A stretch of DNA of 64,000 nt, taken from contig CALFXR010000069.1 of NCBI GenBank assembly GCA_937958475.1, forward strand, positions 1-64,000. The letters are read 5' to 3'. The DNA is from an uncultured Mesorhizobium sp. GTDB lineage: Bacteria > Pseudomonadota > Alphaproteobacteria > Rhizobiales > Rhizobiaceae. The notes under the pieces were generated by a model. It saw nothing but the letters and a program-made list of their open reading frames with translations, made no database searches and had not been told where the DNA came from. The position numbers and the translations under genes were made by a program. Of the stretch, positions 52,185 to 60,293 are shown one piece after another; position 1 is the first letter of the stretch; each line of letters begins with the position of its first letter.

Positions 52185-53356
52185 GCGACGAGGCTCCGCG
52201 GCTCGAAGCGGCCCGGCGCGAAGGGCGTGAGGTCGAGTTCCGTCGTCTCGCCGGCCACCAGCCTGGCGATCTCGCGGCCGACCAGCGGCCCGAGGCAGAT
52301 GCCGTCGCCTTCGAAGCCGGTCGCCACCAAAAGGTTCTCAATATCCGGCATCCGGCCGACGATGGGCAGGCCGTCGCGTGTCGCCGTGCGCACGCCGGCA
52401 AACACGCGGATGGCGCGCAGGTGCGCAAGCGCGGGCATCAGCTTCACCGCGCTCGCCAGCAGGCGGCTCACCGCGTCGTGGTCGTTGCCGGTGTCTTCGC
52501 GCTCCTCGCGCGTGCTGCCGATGAGGAACTGGCCGGTGCGCAGCGGGTCGATCACCAGGCCGAACCGCCGGCCGGTCTCGGCGCTCGCCGCTCGTATCGC
52601 ATCCTTGCTGAGGAGGTATCGGCACGACATCAGCGATCCGGGCAGCGAGGCGGCCAGCGCCGGTGAGCGCTCCGTCACGACGAGCTGGCCCTTCCGCGGC
52701 CGTGTGGCGTCCGGCAGGCCGAGCAGCGCCGCCGATCCGCCACCTGCCGCGATCACGACATGGTCGGCCTCCACCGCGCCGCGCGCGGTGCGCACCGCCG
52801 TCACGGTCTTCCCGTCGCTTTTCGGCGCCAGGCCGGTCACGGCGACACCGCGCTCGACCGTCACGCCGCTCGCCGCGATCAGCCGGCGCACGATCTCGTA
52901 GCCGATGGCGTGGCCCTCTTCTCCGACTTCGACCGCCAGCCGCACATGGGGCGCGACGCCGGGCAGGTGCTGCCGCAGCGCCCCGCCTTCGAGATGGCGC
53001 AGGCGCATGCCCTCGCCGGCAAGGGCCGCAGAGTGTTCGACGAGCTTTTCCGCTTCCTTCTCGTTCTCGGCGACCATCATCGTCGGCCGGCTCTTGAACA
53101 GGCCCGCAAACAGCCCGTCCCGCTCGAGCTGGCGGTAAAGGGCAATGCCGGCGAGCGCGGCCGTCATCATCGGACCGGGCCGCTTGCTCGCCACGGAGAC
53201 CGCGCCGTCCGCCGCCCCGCTGGCAGCGGACGCCGGTGCGGACGCCTCGATCAGCCTGACGCGAAAACCCCGTTGCGACAAGAAATAGCAGGTCGCCGCG
53301 CCGACGATGCCGGCGCCGACGACAACCACCGATTTTCCGCCTATGCTTCCCGTCAT
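52181..53356 (-). CDS. FAD-dependent amino acid dehydrogenase subunit (DadA/HcnC/OoxB type)
   Basis: 391 residues. The dinucleotide motif VVVVGAGIVGAATCYFL lies near residue 10, and the C-terminal FAD contact GFEGDGICLGPLVGREIARL near 355. It is the catalytic D-amino-acid-oxidase-fold subunit that removes hydride from a C-N bond. ATG 53356 is used; an in-frame GTG at 53380 adds eight residues with no clear ribosome-binding site. It is first in the minus-strand operon and divergent from the LysR gene. Substrates of relatives include glycine (HCN synthase), opines and D-4-hydroxyproline; none can be chosen here. Confidence 0.88.
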   Translation of the reverse strand: MTGSIGGKSVVVVGAGIVGAATCYFLSQRGFRVRLIEASAPASAASGAADGAVSVASKRPGPMMTAALAGIALYRQLERDGLFAGLFKSRPTMMVAENEKEAEKLVEHSAALAGEGMRLRHLEGGALRQHLPGVAPHVRLAVEVGEEGHAIGYEIVRRLIAASGVTVERGVAVTGLAPKSDGKTVTAVRTARGAVEADHVVIAAGGGSAALLGLPDATRPRKGQLVVTERSPALAASLPGSLMSCRYLLSKDAIRAASAETGRRFGLVIDPLRTGQFLIGSTREEREDTGNDHDAVSRLLASAVKLMPALAHLRAIRVFAGVRTATRDGLPIVGRMPDIENLLVATGFEGDGICLGPLVGREIARLVAGETTELDLTPFAPGRFEPRSLVA

Positions 53357-53481
53357 CGACTGCCGATGCCACCCGTTCACGATCCGGCGAGATGCCGGCC
53401 GGACGGATTGTCAGCGGGCTGTGCGGGACTGTCGATGCAAGAAGGCAGGCTTGCCTGCGCAGGAAATTTGTAGGGTTTCGC

Positions 53482-54417
53482 TTGGCAAACGCACGCGGTG
53501 GACGGAGCGGCATCAGCCTCACGCTGATCCAGACCTTCTACGAGGTCGGCAGCCACGGCTCGTTCTCGGGCGCGGCGCGCGAACTCAACATTTCCTATCA
53601 GTCGGCGGCCAACCATGTGCGCCGGCTGGAGCAGATCCTGAAAGCAAAGCTGATCGAATCCGAGCAGGGCGCCAAGCGCATCTCGCTGACTCCGCGCGGG
53701 CGGGCGCTGTTCAACCTGCTGCATCCGGAATTCGACATCATGCTGGAGCGGCTGTCGAAACTCCTGGAGAACCAGCGCTCGGCGCTTCGCGTCGGCATGC
53801 CGCAGGCGATCTTCTTCTACCTGTTCCCCGAGATCCTGGCGACCTTCCGCGCCCGCCATCCGGACATGGAGATCGCCGCCGCCGAACGCGACACGGTACT
53901 GGCCGACATGGTGAAGAACGGCAGCCTCGACATCTGCCTTTCCGAGCGGCACTTCGGCGATCCGGTCGTGCCGCAGAAGCTGCTCGGCACCTACCGGCTG
54001 AGCCTGGTCTATCCGAACGACTGGGGGCCGCCGCCCGCGCCGGAAGACGTTCCGGCCTGGAGCGCGGGCCGCCCCTTCGTCACCTACGAGCCCGGCCAGA
54101 CGCTGCGCAACCTGGCGCTCGACTTCCTCGGCCGCGAAGGCGCCGCGGCCCAGCCCGCGATCTCCACCTCCGGCAGTTCCAGCGTCAAGCGCTGCGTCGA
54201 GGCGGGGCTGGGCTTCGCCATCATCCCGTCCTGGTGCATCCGCGAGGAGGATCGGGGGATAGCCGCCGTAAAACTGACCAACCTCCCTGCCGTCGGCGTC
54301 TATTTCGGCAATGCCGAGTTCCTCCAGAACCACCCGGCGGTGCGCGAACTGTTCTCCGTCTGTCGCCAGATCCTGGTCGGCCGCGAACTCGACGAGCCGG
54401 GCGCCGTCGGTCTCTGA
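53482..54417 (+). CDS. LysR-family transcriptional regulator (probable TTG start)
   Basis: About 311 residues when started at TTG 53482, which has AGGG six bases upstream. An in-frame ATG at 53392 would add 30 arginine-rich residues atypical for the family. The winged helix is ISLTLIQTFYEVGSHGSFSGAARELNISYQSAANHVRRLE. The effector domain is at about 95-300. It is divergent from the amine-dehydrogenase operon and upstream of its probable periplasmic binding protein, so it likely regulates both. Confidence 0.85.
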   Translation: MANARGGRSGISLTLIQTFYEVGSHGSFSGAARELNISYQSAANHVRRLEQILKAKLIESEQGAKRISLTPRGRALFNLLHPEFDIMLERLSKLLENQRSALRVGMPQAIFFYLFPEILATFRARHPDMEIAAAERDTVLADMVKNGSLDICLSERHFGDPVVPQKLLGTYRLSLVYPNDWGPPPAPEDVPAWSAGRPFVTYEPGQTLRNLALDFLGREGAAAQPAISTSGSSSVKRCVEAGLGFAIIPSWCIREEDRGIAAVKLTNLPAVGVYFGNAEFLQNHPAVRELFSVCRQILVGRELDEPGAVGL

Positions 54418-54572
54418 GATGCGCGGCCGGGAGGCCCACCTATAAAAATCGAGATAAGTGGGCAGCATTGTCTAGCATTGTCCCGGAGTGCCTCGCGGTT
54501 ACGCTGCGGCCGGGTCCACCTTTCGAGCGGTCCTCCGTGAGAGCGGACAGGGGAACAACAAGGGGTTTGCTG

Positions 54573-55400
54573 ATGAACATCCTGAGGAAGATACTGGTCG
54601 GGGCGACTGTCGCGCTCGGCCTGATGAGCGGCGTCGCGCAGGCGCAGAGTACCGTCGAGGAAATCAAGGCGCGCGGGGTTCTGAGGGTGCCGGGCATCCT
54701 CAACGAGGTGCCCTATTTCAGCAAGGATCCGCGCAGCGGCGAGTGGAAGGGCTTCGTCATCGACATGGCGGGCGACATCGCAAAGACCCTCGACGTGAAG
54801 CTGGAGGTGGTGGAGTCGAGCTGGGCCAACGCCATCCTCGACGTGCAGAGCGGCAAGGTCGACATGGCCTTCGCGGTGACGGCGACGCCGACGCGCGCGC
54901 TGTCGGTCTGGTTCTCGGAGCCGACCTACTTCAATTCCTTCGTCGTGGTTTCGGCCAAGGACCAGCTCAACGGCAAGACCTGGGCCGAACTCAACGATCC
55001 GCAGTACACCTTCGCCGTCGACCTGGGTTCCGCGCAGGACCTGATCGCCACCCAGTACCTGCCAAAGGCCAACATGCTGCGCTTCAAGACGCGCGACGAG
55101 GCGATCGTGGCGGTGGTGACCGGCAAGGCGGACGGGCTGGTCAACACCATGCTCAACGGCCTCGTGATGACCAAGAAGACGACGGAACTCGGCAAGGTGA
55201 TGGTGCCGACGCCGGTCCTGTCCTCGCCCTCCGTGGTCGCCATCAACTACGGCGCCGACGAGGTCTGGAAGAGCTTCGTGTCGGGCTGGGCGGCCTACAA
55301 CCGCCGCATGGGCAACAACCAGACGTGGATCGTCAAGAGCCTGGAGCCTTTCGGCATCACGCTCGACGACATGCCCGAGGGCTTCGGCTTCGGCGGCTGA
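54573..55400 (+). CDS. Polar amino-acid ABC transporter periplasmic binding protein
   Basis: 275 residues with a Sec signal peptide (LRKILVGATVALGLMSGVAQA, cleaved after residue 24). The SBP_bac_3 domain follows (EIKARGVLRVPGI, WKGFVIDMAGDIAKTL, DMAFAVTATPTRA). It probably delivers ligand to the GlnP/GlnQ-type permease and ATPase encoded on the other strand at 46760-48212, since that set lacks its own receptor. AGGGG precedes ATG 54573. A strong terminator follows the stop. Confidence 0.9.
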   Translation: MNILRKILVGATVALGLMSGVAQAQSTVEEIKARGVLRVPGILNEVPYFSKDPRSGEWKGFVIDMAGDIAKTLDVKLEVVESSWANAILDVQSGKVDMAFAVTATPTRALSVWFSEPTYFNSFVVVSAKDQLNGKTWAELNDPQYTFAVDLGSAQDLIATQYLPKANMLRFKTRDEAIVAVVTGKADGLVNTMLNGLVMTKKTTELGKVMVPTPVLSSPSVVAINYGADEVWKSFVSGWAAYNRRMGNNQTWIVKSLEPFGITLDDMPEGFGFGG

Positions 55401-55427
55401 CGCCGCCGACATCCATCGATCGACCTG

Positions 55428-55461
55428 GCAGGGACGTCCATGGGGCGGCCCTGCTTTTTTT
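55428..55461 (+). terminator. Rho-independent terminator
   Basis: Stem GCAGGG (55428-55433) and CCCTGC (55449-55454) with a 15-base loop, followed by seven T residues. It begins 28 bases after the binding-protein stop. It is the clearest intrinsic terminator in the window. Confidence 0.75.
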
Positions 55462-55522
55462 CAGCGAACGGCCGCCGCCCGGTCGTCGATCGCGCGAGCC
55501 ACGACATTGCGCCGCCGCTGCA

Positions 55523-57343
55523 TCACACGCTGTGGTCGGCGATGACTGCCAGGAAGGCCGGACCGTAGCGGTCGAGCTTCGCTTCGCCGACGCCGGGCAC
55601 ATCCGCCATCTTCGCGCGCGACCTGGGCCGGGCCGCGGCCAGTTCGACCAGCGTCCTGTCGTGGAAGATGACGTAGGGCGGTACACCCTGCGCTCGAGCC
55701 AGTTCAGTGCGCTTCTGACGCAGCGCCTGGAACAGGTCGCGATCCCCCTCGGCGACGGCAGAGGCCGACTGCGCAGCGCTTTGCGCGACCACCCGCCGCC
55801 GCGCGCGCGGGGCCGTGGGCACGCGCAGCATCAGCTTCGGCTTGTCGCGCAGGAAATCCCCGCCGGCAGGCGCGATCGACAGGCCGCCATGGCCGGCGAG
55901 GTCGACCTCGACCAGACGCAAGGCGATCAGCTGGCGCAGGATCGCCCGCCACGCGCGGCTATCGTGCTCCTTGCCGATACCGTAGGTGGAGACACGATCG
56001 TGCCCGAACTGGGCGATGCGATCGTTTTCCACCCCGAGCAGCACGTCGACGACATGGGCCTGCCCGAAGCGCTCGCCGGTGCGGTAGATGCACGACAGCG
56101 CCTTCTGCGCGGCGATCGTGCCGTCGAACAGCCGCGGCGGCGCGGCGCAGGTGTCGCAGTTGCCGCATGGCTCGATGTTGTCGCCGAAGTAGGACAGCAG
56201 CACCTGCCGGCGGCAGTTCGCCGTCTCGGCCAGCCCCAGGAGCGCGTCGAGCTTCTGGCGCTCCATGTGCTTGCGTTGCTCGGGTGCGTCCGATTCCGCG
56301 ATGAAGCGGCTGCGCAGCGCGATGTCCTCGGAGCCGTAGAGCATCAGCGTTTCGGACGGCAGGCCGTCACGGCCCGCCCGGCCGGTCTCCTGGTAGAAGG
56401 CTTCGATGCTGCCCGGTAGATCGAGATGCACGACGAAGCGCACGTCCGGTTTGTCGATGCCCATGCCGAAAGCGATCGTCGCGACCATGATGACCGCCTC
56501 GCCGCGCTGGAAGCGTTGCTGATTGGCTTCGCGGGCGGCCTTTTCCATGCCGGCATGATAGGCGAGCGCGTCGTGGCCCTGGTCGCGCAGCCAGGCCGCG
56601 GTCTCTTCCGTCTTGCGCTTCGACAGGCAATAGACGATGCCGCTCTCGTCCTCGTGGCGCTTGAGGAACTCCTTCAGCTGGGCGCGGGGATTGTCCTTCT
56701 CGTCGATGGCATAGCGGATGTTGGGACGGTCGAAACCGGCGATGAAGGCGTCACGCTCGGCGATGGCGAGATGAGACAGGATCTCCGCACGCGTCGGCTC
56801 GTCGGCCGTCGCCGTGAGCGCCATTCGCGGTGTTTCGGCAAAGCGCGCCACGACAGCGTCGAGCTGCCGGTAGGACGGGCGAAAGTCGTGGCCCCACTGC
56901 GACAGGCAGTGCGCCTCGTCGATGGCGATCAGCGACAGCCTGACCCCGTCCAGCCGCTCCAGCACGTCCGATCGCAGCAGCGTTTCGGGCGCGACGTAGA
57001 GCAGGTCCAGGCGGCCATCGTGGATGTCGCGCCACAGCAGGCGCCGCTCGTCGGCCGTCAGGTCCGAATTGAGCGCCGCCGCCCTCACGCCTGCCTGCCG
57101 CAGGGCCGCCACCTGGTCGGCCATCAGCGCCAGCAGCGGCGAAACGACCAGGCCCATGCCCGGCCTGGCGATGGCCGGGATCTGGTAGCACAGCGACTTG
57201 CCGCCGCCGGTCGGCATCAGCACGAAGGCGTTGTTGCCGGCCATGACATGCTCGACGATGCGCGCCTGCGGCCCCCTGAACGCATCGTAGCCATAGACGG
57301 TCTTGAGGATTTCGAGGGCGGTGGCGGTCATCTGCATCGACAT
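55523..57343 (-). CDS. recQ: ATP-dependent DNA helicase RecQ
   Basis: 606 residues, close to E. coli RecQ (609). Walker A MPTGGGKS is near 43-50 and DEAH box IDEAHCLSQWGHDFRPSY near 145. Helicase motif VI QETGRAGRDG is near 330. The zinc site is C..RR...C-x-x-C-x-x-C (NCRRQVLL then PCGNCDTC), followed by the RQC winged helix. A C-terminal HRDC domain (FQALRQKRTELARAQGVPPY) is at about 525-600. It is a 3'-5' helicase in recombination repair and fork restart. ATG 57343 gives the natural length; ATGs at 57337 and 57331 are alternatives and none has a good ribosome-binding site. It is unrelated to the catabolic neighbours. Confidence 0.95.
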   Translation of the reverse strand: MSMQMTATALEILKTVYGYDAFRGPQARIVEHVMAGNNAFVLMPTGGGKSLCYQIPAIARPGMGLVVSPLLALMADQVAALRQAGVRAAALNSDLTADERRLLWRDIHDGRLDLLYVAPETLLRSDVLERLDGVRLSLIAIDEAHCLSQWGHDFRPSYRQLDAVVARFAETPRMALTATADEPTRAEILSHLAIAERDAFIAGFDRPNIRYAIDEKDNPRAQLKEFLKRHEDESGIVYCLSKRKTEETAAWLRDQGHDALAYHAGMEKAAREANQQRFQRGEAVIMVATIAFGMGIDKPDVRFVVHLDLPGSIEAFYQETGRAGRDGLPSETLMLYGSEDIALRSRFIAESDAPEQRKHMERQKLDALLGLAETANCRRQVLLSYFGDNIEPCGNCDTCAAPPRLFDGTIAAQKALSCIYRTGERFGQAHVVDVLLGVENDRIAQFGHDRVSTYGIGKEHDSRAWRAILRQLIALRLVEVDLAGHGGLSIAPAGGDFLRDKPKLMLRVPTAPRARRRVVAQSAAQSASAVAEGDRDLFQALRQKRTELARAQGVPPYVIFHDRTLVELAAARPRSRAKMADVPGVGEAKLDRYGPAFLAVIADHSV

Positions 57344-57582
57344 GGGAATCACGGAAGCGCTCTTGATAGCAGCTTCGCCCGGATTGCCGATGCAAACATC
57401 CGAATGCGCGCACGACGGCCCGCAAGGGCCTGAAAAGCCGGCGTTCATGCCGGCTCAGACACCATGGGCTCGGGCGAAAGGCAGGAAGACCGGTCCTGAC
57501 AGCAAAGGACGCCGATGGCCGTTATTGTCGCCATGACCGTGTCACGCCGAAAAACAGTTCTGTCGCCGAGAGCGCGGATTGT

Positions 57583-57593
57583 AACAGTCGACA
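57583..57593. promoter_or_regulatory. AACNGTNGACA motif, copy A
   Basis: The sequence AACAGTCGACA lies about 50 bases before the GntR start. It shares the pattern AACnGTnGACA (imperfect TGTnnACA dyad) with copies at 60203 and 61155 in the downstream catabolic cluster. Confidence 0.4.
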
Positions 57594-57602
57594 TAAGTCG
57601 GT

Positions 57603-57618
57603 AAAGTGTAAACACTTT
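57603..57618. promoter_or_regulatory. Palindrome upstream of GntR gene (AAAGTGT-AA-ACACTTT)
   Basis: A perfect 7-base inverted repeat with a 2-base centre, ending 23 bases before the TTG start of the GntR regulator. It is a probable operator or autoregulatory site. No second copy of this exact palindrome was noticed. Confidence 0.5.
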
Positions 57619-57641
57619 CAGCCGTTTCGGAGCGACGCATC

Positions 57642-58355
57642 TTGGCCAAGACAAATACGCTGAGCGAGAAGGTATCGGTTCCCTCACTCGTCGACATCGT
57701 TACGCAGCGGGTCGAAGAAGCGATCATGAGCGGCGAACTCGAGCCCGGTTCGAAGATACGCGAGCAGACGCTGGCCCGGTCGCTGGGCGTGAGCCGCGGC
57801 CCGATGCGCGAGGCCATCCGCAGGCTCGAGGGCCGCAAGCTGGTGACACGCACGCCCAACATCGGCGTCCATATCGCTTCGCTATCCGAAAAGGACCTGC
57901 TCGACCTCCTCGTGGTGCGCGAAGCGCTGGAAGGGATCGCTTGCCGGATGGCGTCTCAACTGATGTCGGATGCGGAGATCGCCAGCCTGCACAATCTGCT
58001 TGAGCGGCACACGGCGCACAAGACGTTCCGCCAGGGCAAGGGCTACTACCAGGAATCGCACGATTTCGACTTCCACTTCCGCATCGTCAAAGCCAGCGGG
58101 AACGAGCGGCTTATCCAGATGCTGTGCGACGATCTCTATCACCTGCTGCGGGTCTACCGATACAAGTCCAGCACGCGCGAAGGTCGAGCCGAAGCCGCGC
58201 TGAAGGAGCACCAGGAGATCGTCGCGGCGCTCGAATCCCGTGACGAGGAACGCGCCGAGGGCGCCATGCGGAAGCACATCCGCAACGCCCGAGCCCATAT
58301 CGAGAAGATGTGGCTCAACGACCAGAACAAGGGTACCGCGCCCGCGGCGAACTGA
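57642..58355 (+). CDS. GntR-family regulator, FCD subfamily (TTG start)
   Basis: 237 residues. The winged helix is at about 14-85 (VTQRVEEAIMSGELEPGSKIREQTLARSLGVSRGPMREAIRRLEG), and the FCD domain at about 90-225 has the metal-binding histidines in HDFDFHFRIVKASGN and around LKEHQEIVAAL. TTG 57642 is the only initiator giving the full helix; GGAG lies nine bases upstream. It is convergent with the DUF35 gene and is the best candidate regulator of the thiolase/MaoC/SDR/Liv module, whose promoters carry the AACnGTnGACA motif. Confidence 0.88.
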   Translation: MAKTNTLSEKVSVPSLVDIVTQRVEEAIMSGELEPGSKIREQTLARSLGVSRGPMREAIRRLEGRKLVTRTPNIGVHIASLSEKDLLDLLVVREALEGIACRMASQLMSDAEIASLHNLLERHTAHKTFRQGKGYYQESHDFDFHFRIVKASGNERLIQMLCDDLYHLLRVYRYKSSTREGRAEAALKEHQEIVAALESRDEERAEGAMRKHIRNARAHIEKMWLNDQNKGTAPAAN

Positions 58356-58383
58356 CGGGGATCGCGGTACGGGTGGCCGCCGG

Positions 58384-58773
58384 TCAGCCGGCGGGTTCGA
58401 AGACCGGCAGTTTCTGACCGCCGGCGCTCTCCGCGAACGCGAGGCTTACCGGAAGCCCGATGCGCACCGCGTCGGGTTCTGCGGTGCGCAGGACCGTCAT
58501 CATCCGGACGCCTTCGGCAAGCTCGACCATGCACAATACCCTTACGGGCTCGAAGCGGCGCATGACCGTGTAGGAATAGACCTGGCCGGTCCCCTCCGCT
58601 TCCACCCACTCGACCTTGTCTCCGCCGCAATGGGGACAGAACGGGCGCGGGTAGTAATGATGCTTGCGACAAGTCGTGCAGCGGCCGACCAGCAGCTTCC
58701 CGTCGTTGCAGGCGTCCCAGAAGGGCCGGGTTTCCGGATTCACCGCCGGGGCGGAAAAGGTGAGCATTTCCAT
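58384..58773 (-). CDS. DUF35 (zinc ribbon plus OB-fold) acyl-CoA-associated protein
   Basis: 129 residues. The rubredoxin-like zinc ribbon uses C32, C35, C46 and C49 (CTTC and CPHC). The OB fold follows (GTGQVYSYTVMRRFEP, VRMMTVLR). DUF35 proteins partner thiolase-fold enzymes; in steroid side-chain degradation the DUF35 domain of ChsH2 supports the Ltp2 retro-aldolase. It lies seven bases after the thiolase-like gene, so the two likely form a complex. A CCGCCGG-TCAG-CCGGCGG hairpin at 58377-58394 covers its stop codon. Confidence 0.85.
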   Translation of the reverse strand: MEMLTFSAPAVNPETRPFWDACNDGKLLVGRCTTCRKHHYYPRPFCPHCGGDKVEWVEAEGTGQVYSYTVMRRFEPVRVLCMVELAEGVRMMTVLRTAEPDAVRIGLPVSLAFAESAGGQKLPVFEPAG

Positions 58774-58780
58774 CTTCGTA

Positions 58781-59950
58781 CTATTCCCGTTCGAGGATCA
58801 GGGTCGCGCTGCCGTGGCGCGTGGCGAGCGGGCCGCCGATGCCGGAGGCGACCGCGAGGCGGCAGTCGGGAACCTGGACGGCCGGGTTCGCCTCGCCGCG
58901 CAGCTGGCGGACGGCTTCGATGACTTTCGTCATGCCGCCGCGGTTGGCCGGATGGTTGTTGCACAGGCCGCCGCCGTCGGTGTTGAACGGCAGGCGGCCG
59001 ACGCCCGATATCAGGTTGCCGTCGGCGACGAAGGCGCCGCCGCGTCCCTTCTCGCAGAACCCCAGATCCTCCAGCTGCATGAGAACCGTGATCGTGAAGC
59101 TGTCGTAGATCGCCGCATAGTCGATGTCGGCGGGCCTGACGCCCGCCTCGGCGAAGGCCGCCGGCCCGGATATCGCCGCTGCGGTCGTGGTGATGTCCGC
59201 CGTCCCGCCCCTTCGGTGGCCGATCGATTCACCGGCTCCGAGTACCTTCACGCGCGGCCGCGACAGGCTTTTCGCGATCTCCGGACGGGTGACCACGAGG
59301 GCGCCGCCGCCATCGGTCACGACGCAGCAATCGAGCCGGTGCAGCGGATCGGCGACCATCGGCGACGAGATCACGTCCTCGACCGTCACCCGGTCGCGCA
59401 GCATCGCGTGCGGATTGTGGGCCGCATGGTGGGAGGCCGCGACCTTGATCCATGCCAACTGCTCGGGCGTCGTGCCGTATTCGTACATGTGGCGCATGGC
59501 GCAAAGCGCGTAGACCGCCGAAAGCACGGGCTGGTAGGGCACCTCGAACGGCACGTCCGGCGCATCGGGATCCTCGATCGGCGCGGCCGCCCGGATGTCG
59601 GTGCGTTCGGAGCGCGGCCGTCCGGCCAGCGTGACCAGCGCGACGTCGCACTTGCCGGCCATGATCGCCTGCGCGGCGTGGCTGACATGGGCGAGGTAGG
59701 ACGAGCCGCCCGTTTCCGTCGTGTCGACGTGGCGGAGATCGAGGCCGAGATAGTCGACCATCGAGTGCGCGCCGAGGCCCGGGGCGTCCCCGGCGCAGAA
59801 GAAACCGTCGACGTCGGCGAAGGTCAGTCCGGCATCGTCCAGCGCTCCCTTCGCGACCTCGTAGTGGAGCTGGGCGACGGAGTGATCCGGCGCCTTGCGC
59901 AGCGGGTGCTCCCAGGCGCCTGCGATATAGGCCTTACCGCGTATCGACAT
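58781..59950 (-). CDS. Thiolase-fold protein lacking both catalytic cysteines (Ltp2-like retro-aldolase candidate)
   Basis: 389 residues of the thiolase/SCP-x superfamily. Where thiolases have the nucleophile (N-x-x-C-x-S-G) this protein has TTETGGSSYL, with Gly81-Gly82. Where they end with C-x-G it has LAVASGIGG (near 369). The histidine of the GHP motif is kept (CNNHPANRGG, H333). It therefore cannot carry out normal thiolysis, but it fits the Ltp2/DUF35 type that performs a retro-aldol cleavage of a beta-hydroxyacyl-CoA. It is paired with the DUF35 gene seven bases downstream and divergent from the MaoC gene. Confidence 0.8.
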   Translation of the reverse strand: MSIRGKAYIAGAWEHPLRKAPDHSVAQLHYEVAKGALDDAGLTFADVDGFFCAGDAPGLGAHSMVDYLGLDLRHVDTTETGGSSYLAHVSHAAQAIMAGKCDVALVTLAGRPRSERTDIRAAAPIEDPDAPDVPFEVPYQPVLSAVYALCAMRHMYEYGTTPEQLAWIKVAASHHAAHNPHAMLRDRVTVEDVISSPMVADPLHRLDCCVVTDGGGALVVTRPEIAKSLSRPRVKVLGAGESIGHRRGGTADITTTAAAISGPAAFAEAGVRPADIDYAAIYDSFTITVLMQLEDLGFCEKGRGGAFVADGNLISGVGRLPFNTDGGGLCNNHPANRGGMTKVIEAVRQLRGEANPAVQVPDCRLAVASGIGGPLATRHGSATLILERE

Positions 59951-60293
59951 TGCGCACCTCGTTGGACGGGCTGGCTGAAGAAGTTCCGGTCACGTTTTCG
60001 GTCGCCTTCTTCAAGCGGGTTGACGGAGCGTCGCCGCATCGCGGCAGCGCCTTTCGGGAGCCTCGGTTCAGGTTTCTCCCGGGAAGCGGAAACGGGTCAC
60101 CGACGGCGCGTCCCATGATGAAGCGAGGTCGACCGGGATCGCCTCATGGAACCTTCGGGCCGGCTGCTTCCGGCACTGCTATGAGACGTCCCAAGATTTG
60201 TCAACTGTAGACAGAAGGACATTTCTACGCCAGTGTTGCGACATGGTGCCGGCGCGCGCCTGGCTGGAAGCGTTCGATTCAGGGGATTCGGCA
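59951..60293. other. Divergent promoter region, thiolase-like/MaoC
   Basis: 343 bases without a credible gene. The part next to the MaoC gene is A/T-richer and contains the AACTGTAGACA motif at 60203-60213. No other structure is recognised. Confidence 0.55.
60203..60213. promoter_or_regulatory. AACNGTNGACA motif, copy B
   Basis: AACTGTAGACA, with TGTAGACA as a TGT-nn-ACA dyad, about 80 bases before the MaoC start. The flanking TGTC at 60199-60202 extends the symmetry (TGTC-N7-GACA). Confidence 0.45.

Noticed and set aside
50612..53356. Naming the cluster as hydroxyproline catabolism (lhp/hyp)
   Set aside because: The dehydrogenase trimer fits, but no hydroxyproline epimerase gene is present, the aldehyde dehydrogenase is of a different branch and the DapA homolog keeps biosynthetic-type residues.
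58377..58394. Hairpin CCGCCGG-TCAG-CCGGCGG as a bidirectional terminator
   Set aside because: The stem is strong and lies between convergent genes, but no T tract follows on either strand and it overlaps the DUF35 stop. Left as a note rather than a terminator call.
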